Assembly (NCBI RefSeq): GCF_940807255.1
Contig: NZ_CALNWY010000026.1
Span: 1 to 61,534, forward strand
Origin: Mixta sp. Marseille-Q2659
GTDB lineage: Bacteria; Pseudomonadota; Gammaproteobacteria; Enterobacterales; Enterobacteriaceae
Direction of reading: 5' to 3'
DNA length: 61,534 nucleotides
Shown: positions 8,399-18,271 of the stretch, in pieces
Layout: each line of letters opens with the position of its first letter
Position numbering within the stretch: the first letter of the stretch is position 1
Notes under the pieces: generated by a model
Told to the model about the DNA's origin: nothing
Databases searched by the model: none
The model's input: only the letters and a program-made list of their open reading frames with translations
Position numbers and translations under genes: made by a program

Positions 8399-9469
8399 TC
8401 AGGCGTTGCGGACGGCGTAACGGGTATGGAGATCTTCAATCAGACGCAGGGACGCCAGCGACTCAGCGGCATCCACCGGCAGCGGGCCGCCTTCCAGCAG
8501 CGCGTTCGCCAGCAGGCGATAAAAGGCGGGATAATCGCCGCGCTCGGTTTCAATCACCCGATCTTGCGTATCCTGCGTCAGCGTGCCCCAGTGGCTGGCT
8601 TCTTCCACGCCAAAGGCGAGATCGAGCGGCGTCATACCGGCGGCCAGCGACGGTTCCTGATTATCCAGTCCCCATTTGGTAAAGCCCGCCTGGCTACCCA
8701 GCAAGTGAAAACGCGGGCCCTGACGGGCGGCGAGGCCGTTCATCCACAGGCGCGTGCGCACGCCATTAACGTGCAGCAATGAAACAAAGCTGTCCTCATC
8801 CGCCGCGGAAAGCGCAGGTTGCGTATGGCGCGCCAGCTCGGCGTAGCTGTCGGCAACCGGCCCGAACAGCTGCAACGCCTGATCGATAAGGTGGCTGCCG
8901 AGATCGAGCAGCAGGCCGCCGCCGTCGGCAATGGCGGCGCGATCGCGCCAGTTGCCGAAGCCCTGTGGCCGCCACCATTCAAAACGCGATTCAAAGCTGC
9001 GAATATCACCCAGCGCGCCCTGACGCAGCAGCTTTTTCACCGTCAGAAAATCGCCGTCCCAGCGGCGGTTTTGAAATACCGTCAGCAGCGTGCCCGCCTG
9101 CCGCGCGGCGGCGATCAGCGCTTCGCCGTCGCGGCTGTGCGGAACAAAAGGTTTATCAATCACCAGATGCAGCCCGCGCGCAATCGCCGCCTCCGCCTGG
9201 ACGCGATGTCCCTGCGGCGGCGTGCCCAGCACCAGCAAATCCAGTCCGATCTCTCCGGCGTCGATCAGCGCCAGCAGCTGCGGCAAACTTTCCACCAGAC
9301 GCGCCTGCGGATAGCGCTGGCGGGCCAGCACCTGGCGTTCGGCATCGCCGGTGACAATCGCCGTCAGCGCAAAGTGCGGATCGGCGGCGATCAGCGGCGC
9401 ATGAAAGATCTGCCCGGAAACGCCGAATCCCACCACCGCGGTACGAATTTTCCCCTTCATTAACGGCAT
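8399..9469 (-). CDS. Gfo/Idh/MocA-family NAD(P)-dependent oxidoreductase
   Basis: This 356-residue protein has an N-terminal Rossmann fold (VVGFGVSGQIFHAPLI), the family EKP-type motif as HLVIDKPFVPH (about residue 110) and the GGGLLLDLGSHLIDQ segment that carries the catalytic His. Family members oxidise or reduce sugars, inositols and opine-like compounds (MocA acts on rhizopine). The ATG at 9469 is favoured over a GTG three bases upstream because GGAGG is spaced seven bases from it; the start overlaps the ATPase stop by one base. It belongs to the ABC importer operon. Confidence 0.83.
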   Translation of the reverse strand: MPLMKGKIRTAVVGFGVSGQIFHAPLIAADPHFALTAIVTGDAERQVLARQRYPQARLVESLPQLLALIDAGEIGLDLLVLGTPPQGHRVQAEAAIARGLHLVIDKPFVPHSRDGEALIAAARQAGTLLTVFQNRRWDGDFLTVKKLLRQGALGDIRSFESRFEWWRPQGFGNWRDRAAIADGGGLLLDLGSHLIDQALQLFGPVADSYAELARHTQPALSAADEDSFVSLLHVNGVRTRLWMNGLAARQGPRFHLLGSQAGFTKWGLDNQEPSLAAGMTPLDLAFGVEEASHWGTLTQDTQDRVIETERGDYPAFYRLLANALLEGGPLPVDAAESLASLRLIEDLHTRYAVRNA

Positions 9470-10242
9470 CACAGCACCTCCGATAAAAAGCGGCGCAGGC
9501 GCGCCGACTGCGGGCGCTCGAAAATTGCTTCCGGCGTGCCGGTTTCTACAATTTCGCCCTCATCCATAAACACCACCTGATCGGCGACCTTGCGCGCAAA
9601 CCCCATCTCATGCGTCACCACCACCATGGTCATGCCGCGCTGGCAGAGATCCGCCATCAGATTAAGCACGCCTTTCACCAGTTCAGGATCGAGCGCCGAC
9701 GTCGCTTCGTCGAACAGCATCACTTCCGGGTCCATCGCCAGCGCGCGGGCAATGGCGACGCGCTGCTGCTGGCCACCGGAGAGATCGCGCGGACGATGAT
9801 CGGCGCGCTGGGTTAATCCCACCTCATCCAGCCGCCGACGGGCGATCTCCAGTGCCTGTTGCTTCGGCAGTTTTTTGATTTTCCACGGTGCCAGCGCCAC
9901 GTTTTGCAGCGCGCTGTGATCGGGAAACAGATTGAAATGCTGGAACACCATGCCGATGCGCAACCGCAGCGCATCCGGCTTATCCTTCAGCACCGAGCGG
10001 CCGGACAGCAGCACGTCGCCCGCTTTCGGCTCATGCAGCCGGTTAATGCCGCGCAGCAGTGTCGATTTCCCGGAGCCGGACGGCCCGATAATACAGGTGG
10101 TGGTGCCTGCCGGAATGTGCAGCGAGACATTGCGCAGCACTTCTATATCGCCGTAGGCCAGCGACAGATTGCGTAGTTCCAGACTGGAACCGTGAAACGC
10201 CGCGTCCTGTGGCTGTTCTGTGGCTAACGCATTATTCAGCAT
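9469..10242 (-). CDS. Polar amino acid ABC transporter, ATP-binding protein
   Basis: This 257-residue ATPase resembles GlnQ/HisP. Walker A is GPSGSGKST, the signature is [15 protein letters not shown], Walker B is [12 protein letters not shown], and the switch His is in VVTHEMGFA. The ATG at 10242 was chosen because CGGGAG lies just upstream. Longer versions begin inside the permease gene without a ribosome site. It overlaps the permease end by 11 bases. It powers uptake by the adjacent permease and binding protein. Confidence 0.9.
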   Translation of the reverse strand: MLNNALATEQPQDAAFHGSSLELRNLSLAYGDIEVLRNVSLHIPAGTTTCIIGPSGSGKSTLLRGINRLHEPKAGDVLLSGRSVLKDKPDALRLRIGMVFQHFNLFPDHSALQNVALAPWKIKKLPKQQALEIARRRLDEVGLTQRADHRPRDLSGGQQQRVAIARALAMDPEVMLFDEATSALDPELVKGVLNLMADLCQRGMTMVVVTHEMGFARKVADQVVFMDEGEIVETGTPEAIFERPQSARLRRFLSEVL

Positions 10243-11056
10243 ACTGTTGCTCCCGATGGGCAGAAAGAGGGGCGGGGCGGCCGCTGGCGGACGCGCTGTG
10301 CTGTTGCACTTCATCAACTTCTTTCAGGCCGCTCTGCGGCGCGCTGGCGCGGCGACGACCGTTGCGATAGCGTTCGTCGATCACGTTAACCAGATGCGTC
10401 ATCGGCACGGTGATCACCAGATAGAACATGCCTGCCAGCATTAACGGCGACAGGTTGCCGGTCAGTACGGCGGCATCCTGCCCGACGCGGAACAGCTCGC
10501 GTTGGCCGACCATCAGGCCCAGCAGATAGACCAGCGAGGAGTCCTTAATAATCGAAATAAACTGGTTAACCACCGCAGGCAGCACCCGGCGGATACCCTG
10601 CGGGATCACAATCAGCGTCATGGCGCGCGCATAGCTCATACCAAGCGCGCGGCACGCTTCCAGCTGGCCTTTTTCCACGCTCTGAATGCCGGAGCGGAAA
10701 ATTTCGCCCATGTAAGCGCTGGCGATCAGGCTGAGGGCGAAGATACCGAGCGGATAGGGCGTCGGGCCAAACAGCTGATAGCTGAAGCGCGCCAGACCCT
10801 GACCGATAAGCAGAATGGTCAGAATTGACGGCAGGCCGCGAAACAGATCGGTATAAATGCGAGCCGGCAGGCGCAGCCAGCGCGCCGGTGAAATCGCCAT
10901 CAGCGCCAGAATCAGGCCGAAGGTGGTGCCCAGTACCGTAGCGGCGAGGGAGATAATTAATGTGTTAATTAAACCGGTTCCCAGCAGCTGAGGAAAAACG
11001 GCCATCATTGACGGGAAATCGAAGAAGGTGCGCGACAGAATCTCGAACAGGTTCAT
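10232..11056 (-). CDS. Polar amino acid ABC transporter, permease
   Basis: This 274-residue inner-membrane protein has the HisM/GlnP-type fold: the N-terminal segment [20 protein letters not shown], the EAA loop as [21 protein letters not shown], and several hydrophobic spans. The C-terminal 40 residues are hydrophilic and Ser/Pro-rich, longer than usual. The ATG at 11056 is preferred over a GTG nine bases upstream. A single permease gene suggests a homodimer. Confidence 0.88.
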   Translation of the reverse strand: MNLFEILSRTFFDFPSMMAVFPQLLGTGLINTLIISLAATVLGTTFGLILALMAISPARWLRLPARIYTDLFRGLPSILTILLIGQGLARFSYQLFGPTPYPLGIFALSLIASAYMGEIFRSGIQSVEKGQLEACRALGMSYARAMTLIVIPQGIRRVLPAVVNQFISIIKDSSLVYLLGLMVGQRELFRVGQDAAVLTGNLSPLMLAGMFYLVITVPMTHLVNVIDERYRNGRRRASAPQSGLKEVDEVQQHSASASGRPAPLSAHREQQYAE

Positions 11057-11135
11057 AGTAAGCACTCGCTTTTTTCAGGGGCCGGGACAACAGCTCCCCG
11101 GCCCGGTGGATCGGGCTGTTCTCTGCGTTGGGGTA

Positions 11136-11954
11136 TTACTGCGCGTTGGGCAGGTACTGTTTCGGCATCGGGGAACCGGGGAACCACTTCTCATAGAGGC
11201 GTTTCCAGGTGCCGTCCTGCATGGCGTCTTTGATGGCTTTATCCAGCGCCGCTTTCAACGCTGGATTCTGTTTGGCGATGGCGAAGCCGGCGGGCGCATC
11301 GAACGAGGGAATGTCTGCCGCGTGAATCAGCTTAAAGCGTTCGGCGTAGCTTTTGGCCGCCTCGAAATCGAGGAAAACCGCATCCAGCGTGCCGTTATTC
11401 AGGGAGGAGATAGCAGCATTGTTATCCGGGAAACGCACCAGATCGGTCTGCGGGAAATGCTTCACCGCATAGCTTTCCTGCAGCGTGCCCTGCACCACGC
11501 CCAGGCGGCGTTTTGCCAGCGCGGCGACATCTTTGATGCTGGTATCGCTGCGGGTCAGCACTGTCAGATAGCCCGCCAGGTAACCGGTAGAAAAATCGAC
11601 GGTTTTGGCGCGTTCCGGCGTAATGCCGATTGCCGCGACGCCCGCGTCATACTGACCGTTAGCCACCGCAGGCAAAATGCCGGAGAAATCCTGGCCGATA
11701 AAATCGACCTGCCTGACGCCCAGGCGATGAGCGACATCAGTAAAGAACTCAATATCAAAGCCGGTAAAATTGCCTGCGGCATCGGTAAAGGTGTAGGGTT
11801 TCGCATCGCCTAGGCTGGCGACGCGCATATGGCCAGGTTCAATCAGGCCATAAGGATTGTTATCTGCCGCGACAGCATGGGTAGAGAGCGTGACGATGGA
11901 AGCCGAGGCGATAAGCGCAACGGCCATTCTGAACAGGATGTTGTGCGATTTCAT
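11136..11954 (-). CDS. Periplasmic amino-acid-type solute-binding protein
   Basis: This 272-residue protein has a signal peptide (residues 1-29, ending THAVAA) and the bacterial extracellular solute-binding family 3 pattern: [51 protein letters not shown] and the C-terminal WKRLYEKWF. It delivers the ligand to the permease encoded 79 bases downstream. It is the first gene of the leftward five-gene operon, and its upstream region carries two LacI-type operators. The ligand is unknown; opine or Amadori compounds are possible given the two oxidoreductases. Confidence 0.88.
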   Translation of the reverse strand: MKSHNILFRMAVALIASASIVTLSTHAVAADNNPYGLIEPGHMRVASLGDAKPYTFTDAAGNFTGFDIEFFTDVAHRLGVRQVDFIGQDFSGILPAVANGQYDAGVAAIGITPERAKTVDFSTGYLAGYLTVLTRSDTSIKDVAALAKRRLGVVQGTLQESYAVKHFPQTDLVRFPDNNAAISSLNNGTLDAVFLDFEAAKSYAERFKLIHAADIPSFDAPAGFAIAKQNPALKAALDKAIKDAMQDGTWKRLYEKWFPGSPMPKQYLPNAQ

Positions 11955-12017
11955 AAGCAGTCCGTTTTTGTTGTCTAAACATCAACGACTATTGAAACCG
12001 GGGGCGTTTAATTAGTA

Positions 12018-12031
12018 TGAGTCCGGTCTCA
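12018..12031. promoter_or_regulatory. LacI-type operator, left copy
   Basis: TGAGTCCGGTCTCA is a 14-base palindrome with one mismatch, sharing 13 of 14 bases with the site at 12065. It lies 64 bases upstream of the binding-protein gene, in the divergent interval with the regulator gene. A central CCGG and a 14-18 bp palindrome fit LacI/GalR-family operators. Confidence 0.78.
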
Positions 12032-12064
12032 ATGCAGGTGCTGATTAGGGCGCTATCTCACTTG

Positions 12065-12078
12065 TGAGACCGGTCTCA
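12065..12078. promoter_or_regulatory. LacI-type operator, right copy (perfect palindrome)
   Basis: TGAGACCGGTCTCA is a perfect palindrome, 47 bases centre to centre from the left copy and 79 bases before the LacI-type gene. The pair would let one regulator control both the importer operon and its own gene, possibly by a short DNA loop. Confidence 0.82.
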
Positions 12079-12156
12079 AATCAGTTACAGTGATATTAAG
12101 CACAGCCTTTCGGAGCCGTCAATGATTGATCCTTCAACCTGTGATTCGAATTAATT

Positions 12157-13236
12157 ATGACAAGTAAAACCAGGCGAATGAAAGCACCGACCGCCGCCGA
12201 TGTGGCGCGCGAAGCGAAGGTTTCTAAAGCGCAGGCGGCCAGGGCGCTGGGCGGTTACGGATCGGTCAGTGACGAGGTTATGACGCGGGTGCTGGCGGCA
12301 GCGGAAAGGCTGGGCTATCGGCCAAACGAGCTGGCGCGCAGCATGAATACTGGCCGCTCCAATACGCTGGGCGTAATCGTCGGCGATATTGAAAACCCGC
12401 ATTTCGGGCTGGCGCTGCGCGGCATCTCTGATGTAGCGCGCCAGGCGGGCTATCACGTTATTCTCAGCAACAGCGATGAAAAGGTCGATATTGAGCGCGA
12501 AGCGGTGCGCGTGATGCTGGAAAAGCGCGTGGACGGCATTATCGTTGCGCCCAGCAGCTCCGCCGCCAGCGACAATGCGCACTTAACGCAGGTGCTGACG
12601 GAAGGGCGGGCGCTGACGCTGTTTGACCGGGCAGTTTACGAACTGGATGTGGAGGTTATCGGCGTCGATTTTACCCGTGCGGCGCAGCAGGCGACGCAGG
12701 AGCTACTGGAGGCTGGGCATCGCCGTATCGCTTACGTCACCAGCATGAACGCCGCCCAACCTTATCGTCGTTCAGAAGATATGGGGCTGACGCCGGTCGC
12801 CCAGCGTATTGCCGGTATGGAGCGCGCCTTTAGTGCGGCGGGCGTGCCCTTTGTGCCGGCGTTGATTAAGCCCAATGCGCTGGATGATGCAGCAGTAGCA
12901 CGTATTGTGGCGGAACTGTTTGCTGCCACGCCGCCGACGGCCGTTATCGCTTCAGATAGCCTGATCGCGCAGGCGCTGCTGCGTGAGTTTCTCCAGCGTG
13001 GCCTGCGTATCCCGCAGGATCTGTCGTTTGTGATGTATGATAATTTTCCCTGGACAGAAATCGTTTCGCCGCCGCTGTCGGTGATAGCTCAGCCGGTTTA
13101 TGAAATGGGCTGTGAGGCGGCCCGACGTATTATCGCCCAGATCCGCGGCGAAGATCCCGGCCCGATGCCGGTGTTTGAAACGCGCTATATTCGTCGGGCA
13201 TCGACCGGGCTGCCGTCAACCCGACGGCTTAACTGA
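12157..13236 (+). CDS. LacI-family transcriptional regulator
   Basis: This 359-residue regulator has an N-terminal helix-turn-helix (TAADVAREAKVSKAQAARAL, about residues 12-31) followed by the hinge-helix pattern YRPNELARSM. The periplasmic-binding-like effector domain begins with NTLGVIVGDIENPHFG and contains VDGIIVAPSSS. It is transcribed away from the ABC/oxidoreductase operon and probably represses it through the two palindromes in between, released by the imported compound or a breakdown product. Effector unknown. Confidence 0.88.
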   Translation: MTSKTRRMKAPTAADVAREAKVSKAQAARALGGYGSVSDEVMTRVLAAAERLGYRPNELARSMNTGRSNTLGVIVGDIENPHFGLALRGISDVARQAGYHVILSNSDEKVDIEREAVRVMLEKRVDGIIVAPSSSAASDNAHLTQVLTEGRALTLFDRAVYELDVEVIGVDFTRAAQQATQELLEAGHRRIAYVTSMNAAQPYRRSEDMGLTPVAQRIAGMERAFSAAGVPFVPALIKPNALDDAAVARIVAELFAATPPTAVIASDSLIAQALLREFLQRGLRIPQDLSFVMYDNFPWTEIVSPPLSVIAQPVYEMGCEAARRIIAQIRGEDPGPMPVFETRYIRRASTGLPSTRRLN

Positions 13237-13332
13237 GATCAGGATGCGCTGAAGCTGGCATCGCTTGCTAAGACAGGCTAAACAGCTAATAGCTGAAGTG
13301 CGCAGGCTCCGGTCATTCAACGATAAATAAAA

Positions 13333-13350
13333 GGAGCGTTTATACGCTCC
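13333..13350. terminator. Bidirectional terminator between the LacI-type gene and opgB
   Basis: GGAGCGT pairs with ACGCTCC around TTAT, flanked by AAAA on the left and CTTTT on the right. It sits between the convergent ends of the regulator gene (13236) and opgB (13369). Confidence 0.8.
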
Positions 13351-13368
13351 CTTTTGCTGTTGCCCCGA

Positions 13369-15660
13369 TCATTCTTTCACTGGCACCACCTTTATTTCGA
13401 CCAGTCCAATGCCCAGCTTGCGCGGATCCTGGCCGATGATGTTGCCTTCGTTCGACAACTGCGGCTCCGGCGGCGCGATGGTGAGCTGATGACTGCCTTC
13501 AGGGTTGGTGAAATGCAGCGTCACGCTGCTGACTTCATGACCCAGCGTCAGCATCTGCTGCTGCGAACCTACGCGCACCGGTATCGGGCGCTGAGCGTTC
13601 GGGCCGAAAGCTTTCGCACGGATTATCAGATCAAAACGCGGCGGCAGCGGCTGGGCGTAATCGATAGTCACTTCCGGCGCAAGATTGGCGTTGCTCCAGC
13701 GGCCCCAGGCTTCCGGGCGCGAAATGCCGCTAAACTGCTTCACCGCCAGCGGCGCGCCCGGCACGTCAAACTTAAAGCTGTCGGCCTGGTAGCGAATATC
13801 GTGATCGGCGATTTTCAGTGCGGCGACATTTTGCTGCCAGCGCTGCTCATCCAGCGGCTGTTGCGTAATGTTGACCTCGCTTTCCCAGTTCGCCTTATCG
13901 ATCAGCTGAACCTGCGGCTGGGCGCCCAGCTGCCCTTGCGCCACGCACAGGTCGGTGGAGATCGCCAGCGACGGCTGCCATAAACGCGCCATCTTAAAGC
14001 AGCGATCGACCCAGACAAACTTATCTTCTGCCGCAAAATCGGCCAGCTGATAGCGCAGCGGCGCGGCATATTCGCCTTCCGGCAGCGGCTCGACTTTATC
14101 TTTACCTATTTTCAGCAGCAGCGGCAGGCTGAAATGCGCGCCGGAGAAGCTGATGCTGTTTTTCTGCTTATCGACGCTAAAGCGTTCGATCGACTTTGGA
14201 AAGCCCCACAGCTGAATGACGTCCGGCTTCCACTCCAGCACCTTTTTCTTCATATCGAACTGCTCCGACAGCGAGCGATCCGACAACGAACTACGACCCA
14301 GGCCTATCGCCTTATCGCCGCCCAGCAGATCCAGCACTGTCGCGCCGTTGTCCAGCGAGCTGCGCTTCATGGTCAGCAGCTGCGGCTGTGCGCTGTCGCC
14401 GCGAATAATCATAAACAGGTTGTCGCGCTGACGGGCGTTAAGGTATTTCCAGGCGGTATTGTTCATCGCCAGATGATCGGAAGAGACCACGATCAGCGTA
14501 TTTTTGGCGTAAGGCGAGGCCAGAATGCGTGAAATCAGCTGCGCCACATGCTCCTGGCTACAGGCGACGGCGCTGAACGACTGGTTAGGTTTGCCTTCGT
14601 AGCTGTAGCTTTTATGGGTACAGCTACGGGAGATAAAGCCGTCGGGATGATGGGTATCTACCGTCAGCGTGAACAGGGCAAACGGCTGCGGCTGCTGCGA
14701 AAGCTGTTCAAACTTCTGCCAGACCTCATCCATCACCGTATCGTCATAGAAACCCCAGTTGTTGCGATAGGCGGGATCGGTCACCTGATCTTTCAGCTCC
14801 TGCAGGCCGTAGAGATGATCGATGCCGTGCGACTTCAGGAAGGTATCTTTGCCGGCAAAGCGCAGATCGGCGCCCTGCATAAAATATGTCTGATAGCCGG
14901 AATTTTTCAGGATATCGCCGAGGCAGATATTCTGCGGAAAGAAGCTGGAGAGCGAGGCTGACGCGTTGCCTTCGAAAGGTGCAAACAGCGGAATGCCGCA
15001 CTGCGAAGCCACCATTCCGGCGATGGTATATTCGGTACCGGGCAGCTGCTCGGTTTGGGCAAAATCAAGCGCCTGCTGCTGCTTCAGGCGGCTCAGCTCC
15101 GGCGCCAGACCGGGAAAAGCCTGCTCGTCAAAATAGGTGCGCTCCAGACTTTCGCCATAGATATAGACCAGGTTCAGCGTCGGTTTAGCAATCTGCTTCT
15201 GCGGAACGTGATACCAGCGCGCAAAATCGGAATCGCCAGCGGCGGTTTGCGAAACGAGCAGATCGGTCACCTGCTGAAACGCGGGCGTGGTTTTAATCGA
15301 AGCGAGCGCCAGTAGCAGCGCCAGCAGGCTGTAGCCGAAATGGTGCGGCCGGTCGCCGCGTCGGCGCAGCAGCCAGGAGAGCAGGCAGAAGACTAAAAAC
15401 AGCGCCAGCACCAGGCCGATGCCGGGCAGCACATATTTACTGACGCCGGCACCGGTCAGGCTGTTGGTCAGCGTATAAATCACCGCATCGTTAATCCCTT
15501 CGCCGGTAAAGTAGTTACTGGCGTAGAGCGTGGCGTTAAGGATGATAAACAGACCAAGAACCAACAGCAGTGAAAGATACCAAAAGGTGTTTCGCCCGGC
15601 TTTGTAAGCATAAATAACGATCGATGCAACAAATAAAATGACTGAAAAAAGTTCAGACAA
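13369..15660 (-). CDS. opgB: Phosphoglycerol transferase I, OpgB/MdoB
   Basis: At 763 residues this equals the length of E. coli OpgB and follows it closely ([62 protein letters not shown]). It transfers phosphoglycerol from phosphatidylglycerol to periplasmic glucans. Four membrane segments lie in about the first 130 residues, then a large periplasmic alkaline-phosphatase-like domain; Thr in TEYTIAGM is the expected nucleophile region. The start codon is TTG at 15660, with GAGGAA spaced correctly, matching the N-terminus of the E. coli protein. Confidence 0.95.
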   Translation of the reverse strand: MSELFSVILFVASIVIYAYKAGRNTFWYLSLLLVLGLFIILNATLYASNYFTGEGINDAVIYTLTNSLTGAGVSKYVLPGIGLVLALFLVFCLLSWLLRRRGDRPHHFGYSLLALLLALASIKTTPAFQQVTDLLVSQTAAGDSDFARWYHVPQKQIAKPTLNLVYIYGESLERTYFDEQAFPGLAPELSRLKQQQALDFAQTEQLPGTEYTIAGMVASQCGIPLFAPFEGNASASLSSFFPQNICLGDILKNSGYQTYFMQGADLRFAGKDTFLKSHGIDHLYGLQELKDQVTDPAYRNNWGFYDDTVMDEVWQKFEQLSQQPQPFALFTLTVDTHHPDGFISRSCTHKSYSYEGKPNQSFSAVACSQEHVAQLISRILASPYAKNTLIVVSSDHLAMNNTAWKYLNARQRDNLFMIIRGDSAQPQLLTMKRSSLDNGATVLDLLGGDKAIGLGRSSLSDRSLSEQFDMKKKVLEWKPDVIQLWGFPKSIERFSVDKQKNSISFSGAHFSLPLLLKIGKDKVEPLPEGEYAAPLRYQLADFAAEDKFVWVDRCFKMARLWQPSLAISTDLCVAQGQLGAQPQVQLIDKANWESEVNITQQPLDEQRWQQNVAALKIADHDIRYQADSFKFDVPGAPLAVKQFSGISRPEAWGRWSNANLAPEVTIDYAQPLPPRFDLIIRAKAFGPNAQRPIPVRVGSQQQMLTLGHEVSSVTLHFTNPEGSHQLTIAPPEPQLSNEGNIIGQDPRKLGIGLVEIKVVPVKE

Positions 15661-15842
15661 CGGAATTTCCTCATGCGAACGCCGACGACGATAAGGCCGT
15701 CGTCAGGCTCGTTTTCTTTATCAGGGGGAAGCAGAATTTTTTCAATCTATCCTGACTGTCATATCCCTGCAATACGGCATATCAAAACTGCGGCGTGGCG
15801 CGAAGAAATTCAGACCATAAGCGCGCGACAGGTTAACAACCT

Positions 15843-17342
15843 TCAGGCGCTGGGCGCGACATCGTGCCAGAGATCGTCCATCGCCAGCTCCAGCTTTTTA
15901 AACAGCTGATAGCGTCTGGTGTGGAAAGCGTGGCGCGCTTCGTTCGGCAGCAGTACGCCGGGATTAAGCTGTACCGCCTGGGCTACGCCCGCCGCCAGGT
16001 TCGGCCACAGTCCGACGCCGACGCCCGCGCAGATGGCCGCGCCCAGCGCGCCGGTCTCCGCACAGGTGGCGACGCGGATGGGAATGCCCAGCACATCGGC
16101 AAACATTTGCGGCCAGACTGAACTACGCGCCGCGCCGCCGGAAAGTGTCGCCTGCGTGAAAGGAATGCCAGCGGCGCGCAGGCGATCGATATGGGCGTGG
16201 TGGGCAAAAGTCACGCCTTCGAACAGCGCAAACAGCATATCGGCGCGGGTGTGCCAGCCGCCCAGCCCGTAAAAGCCCGCTTTGGCCGGGCCCGCCTTGC
16301 GGCCGGAATAGAGATAGGGATGATAAAGCGGCAGCTGCATATCCGGCTGCACCTGCGCCACCAAATCGCTGCTGCGTACCGCGCCCTGGCCGCCGCGCCC
16401 GTCGTCAAATTCGCGGATAAACCAGTCAAGATTGGCGGCGGACGTGGCGCTGGCTTCAATTGCCATAAAGCGGTCGCGCTCGATAATCGAATTCATAAAG
16501 ACCGGACGCCGATATTCCGGTTTATCTACTACCACCTGATTGATGCTCCAGGTACCCGCTACGACAGACGCTTCGCCGCAGTTCACAACGCCGGAGCCCA
16601 CGGCGCTGGCAACCACGTCAAAAATCCCTGCCACGACCGGAATGCCGACCGGCAGCCCGGTCAGACTGGCGGCCTGCGGTGTAACCTGGCCTACGACCGC
16701 ACAGGATTCATGCAGCGGCGGCAACAGCGGCAGGGCATCTTCCAGGCCATACAGCACCATCAGCGCCGCGCTGTAGTGGCGCTGCGCATAGTCGATCAGT
16801 CCGGCACCGGCGGCGTCGGAGTAATCGGCGGCGATTGATCCGCAGAGAAAGTGATTAATCACATCTTTGGCGCACAGCACATGGCCGATGCGGGCGTAGC
16901 GCGCCGCGTCGTGCTGTTTCAGCCAGCGCAGCAGCACCGGCGTGGCCGCAGGCCAGGGTTTTTGCAGTGAACGCTGCCAGATAAGATCGGCATTACCACG
17001 CTGTTCCAGCTCGCTGACCAGCGCGGCGGCGCGCATATCGATCGACTGGATGCCCAGCAGCGGCTGCTGCGTTTTATCCAGCGCGTAGAGTCCGTTACCG
17101 TGCCCGGCGGCACCTACGGCGATAACCCGCCGCGCCGCATCGCCCGCCTGTTGCAGACAATCGCGCACCGCCTGCTGTACGCCATGCCAGACGTCAGTGA
17201 TTGGCCGTTCAGCATAGCCAGGCTGCGGCTGACGGGTTTCTCCGGCGCAGCTCGCCACCGACAGCACCTGGCCGTCGCAGTCAAACAGCACCGCTTTAAT
17301 CATGGTATTGCCGGCATCGATGCCGAGTAAGCAATGGCTCAT
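15843..17342 (-). CDS. FGGY-family carbohydrate kinase
   Basis: This 499-residue kinase has the FGGY fold: LLGIDAGNTMIKAVLFD for phosphate binding at the N-terminus, GAAGHGNGLY, then FDVVASAVGSG and the C-terminal signature region LSGGAARSSVWPQMFADVLG with ETGALGAAICAG. Relatives phosphorylate xylulose, lyxose-type ketoses or erythritol. The ATG at 17342 is preferred over a TTG one codon upstream because GAGG is well spaced. It is third in an operon behind a GlpD-like dehydrogenase and an aldolase, which favours a polyol or ketose substrate. The sugar cannot be named from sequence. Confidence 0.82.
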   Translation of the reverse strand: MSHCLLGIDAGNTMIKAVLFDCDGQVLSVASCAGETRQPQPGYAERPITDVWHGVQQAVRDCLQQAGDAARRVIAVGAAGHGNGLYALDKTQQPLLGIQSIDMRAAALVSELEQRGNADLIWQRSLQKPWPAATPVLLRWLKQHDAARYARIGHVLCAKDVINHFLCGSIAADYSDAAGAGLIDYAQRHYSAALMVLYGLEDALPLLPPLHESCAVVGQVTPQAASLTGLPVGIPVVAGIFDVVASAVGSGVVNCGEASVVAGTWSINQVVVDKPEYRRPVFMNSIIERDRFMAIEASATSAANLDWFIREFDDGRGGQGAVRSSDLVAQVQPDMQLPLYHPYLYSGRKAGPAKAGFYGLGGWHTRADMLFALFEGVTFAHHAHIDRLRAAGIPFTQATLSGGAARSSVWPQMFADVLGIPIRVATCAETGALGAAICAGVGVGLWPNLAAGVAQAVQLNPGVLLPNEARHAFHTRRYQLFKKLELAMDDLWHDVAPSA

Positions 17343-17431
17343 CAATGACCTCGCATTCAGGGACGGCAGGCGGTCAGGGTCGCTTGCCGTCTGGCGATCC
17401 GATGGCGCACTGCTTAAGCGCCGGTATGGCG

Positions 17432-18271
17432 TCAGGCCTGGTGGTAAATTTCCAGCGCCTCCGCGCCGCTGACGCCCTGATGAATAATCGCCATCAGCGC
17501 CTTTACCACGCGCGATGGGTTATCGTGTTGATAAACGTTGCGGCCATACACCATGCCTGATGCGCCCTGGGCCATCAGCGCCACGCTTTTTTCCAGCACG
17601 CCGCGCAGTTCGCCTTTACCGCCGCCGCGCACCAGCGTCGGGCAGCGCGCCGCTTCCACTACGCGATGAAAATCTTCGACGTTTTCGGTGGGATCGGCCT
17701 TGATAATATCCGCGCCCAGTTCGCGCGCCAGCCGCACCAGCGGCACGATTTGCCGGACATCGCCCAGCGAGCCGTAGGCTGGCCCCTGGCCCGCCGCCGC
17801 CATGACCAGCGGTTCAATCATCAGCGGCATGGCGTATTTATCGCAGGCGTGACGCAGGCGGCCGATATTTTCCACGCACTGGCGAAAGATGCCCGGCTCG
17901 TCAGGGATTTGATAGAGGTTGACCACTACCGCTGCGGCATCCATTTGCAGCGCTGCCAGAATCGGCTCCTCCGGGTTATGCAGCACCGCCCACATTTCCC
18001 GATGGCGCGCGGCGTTATAGGCGTTGCCGACATCGGTACGCAGCACCAGCGCCGGTTTCGGCGCGGCCGCCTGCTGTAACAGATCGGCCTGGCCGTAATT
18101 GACCTGAATGGCATCAGGCTGGGCGGCAATTAAATTGCGCATAACGCTTTGGATATCTTCCAGCCCGACGAGGAAATCGGGTTCGTTGGCGATGCCGTGA
18201 TCGATAGCGACATCCAGACATTTTCCCTGTTTAAACAGGCGATTCAGGCGCACTTTATCGCTGACCGACAT
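17432..18271 (-). CDS. Class I aldolase, DhnA/LsrF-type (DeoC/LacD superfamily)
   Basis: This 279-residue TIM-barrel protein resembles DhnA/LsrF aldolases. CLDVAIDHGIANEPD carries the N-terminal Asp/His motif, and ADIIKADPTEN holds the probable Schiff-base lysine. GGGKGE and GASGMVYGRNVYQH form the phosphate-binding end. A phosphorylated ketose is the likely substrate, made by the neighbouring kinase and dehydrogenase. AGGAGAAAAGC precedes the ATG, which lies inside the end of the dehydrogenase gene (17-base overlap). Confidence 0.8.
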   Translation of the reverse strand: MSVSDKVRLNRLFKQGKCLDVAIDHGIANEPDFLVGLEDIQSVMRNLIAAQPDAIQVNYGQADLLQQAAAPKPALVLRTDVGNAYNAARHREMWAVLHNPEEPILAALQMDAAAVVVNLYQIPDEPGIFRQCVENIGRLRHACDKYAMPLMIEPLVMAAAGQGPAYGSLGDVRQIVPLVRLARELGADIIKADPTENVEDFHRVVEAARCPTLVRGGGKGELRGVLEKSVALMAQGASGMVYGRNVYQHDNPSRVVKALMAIIHQGVSGAEALEIYHQA

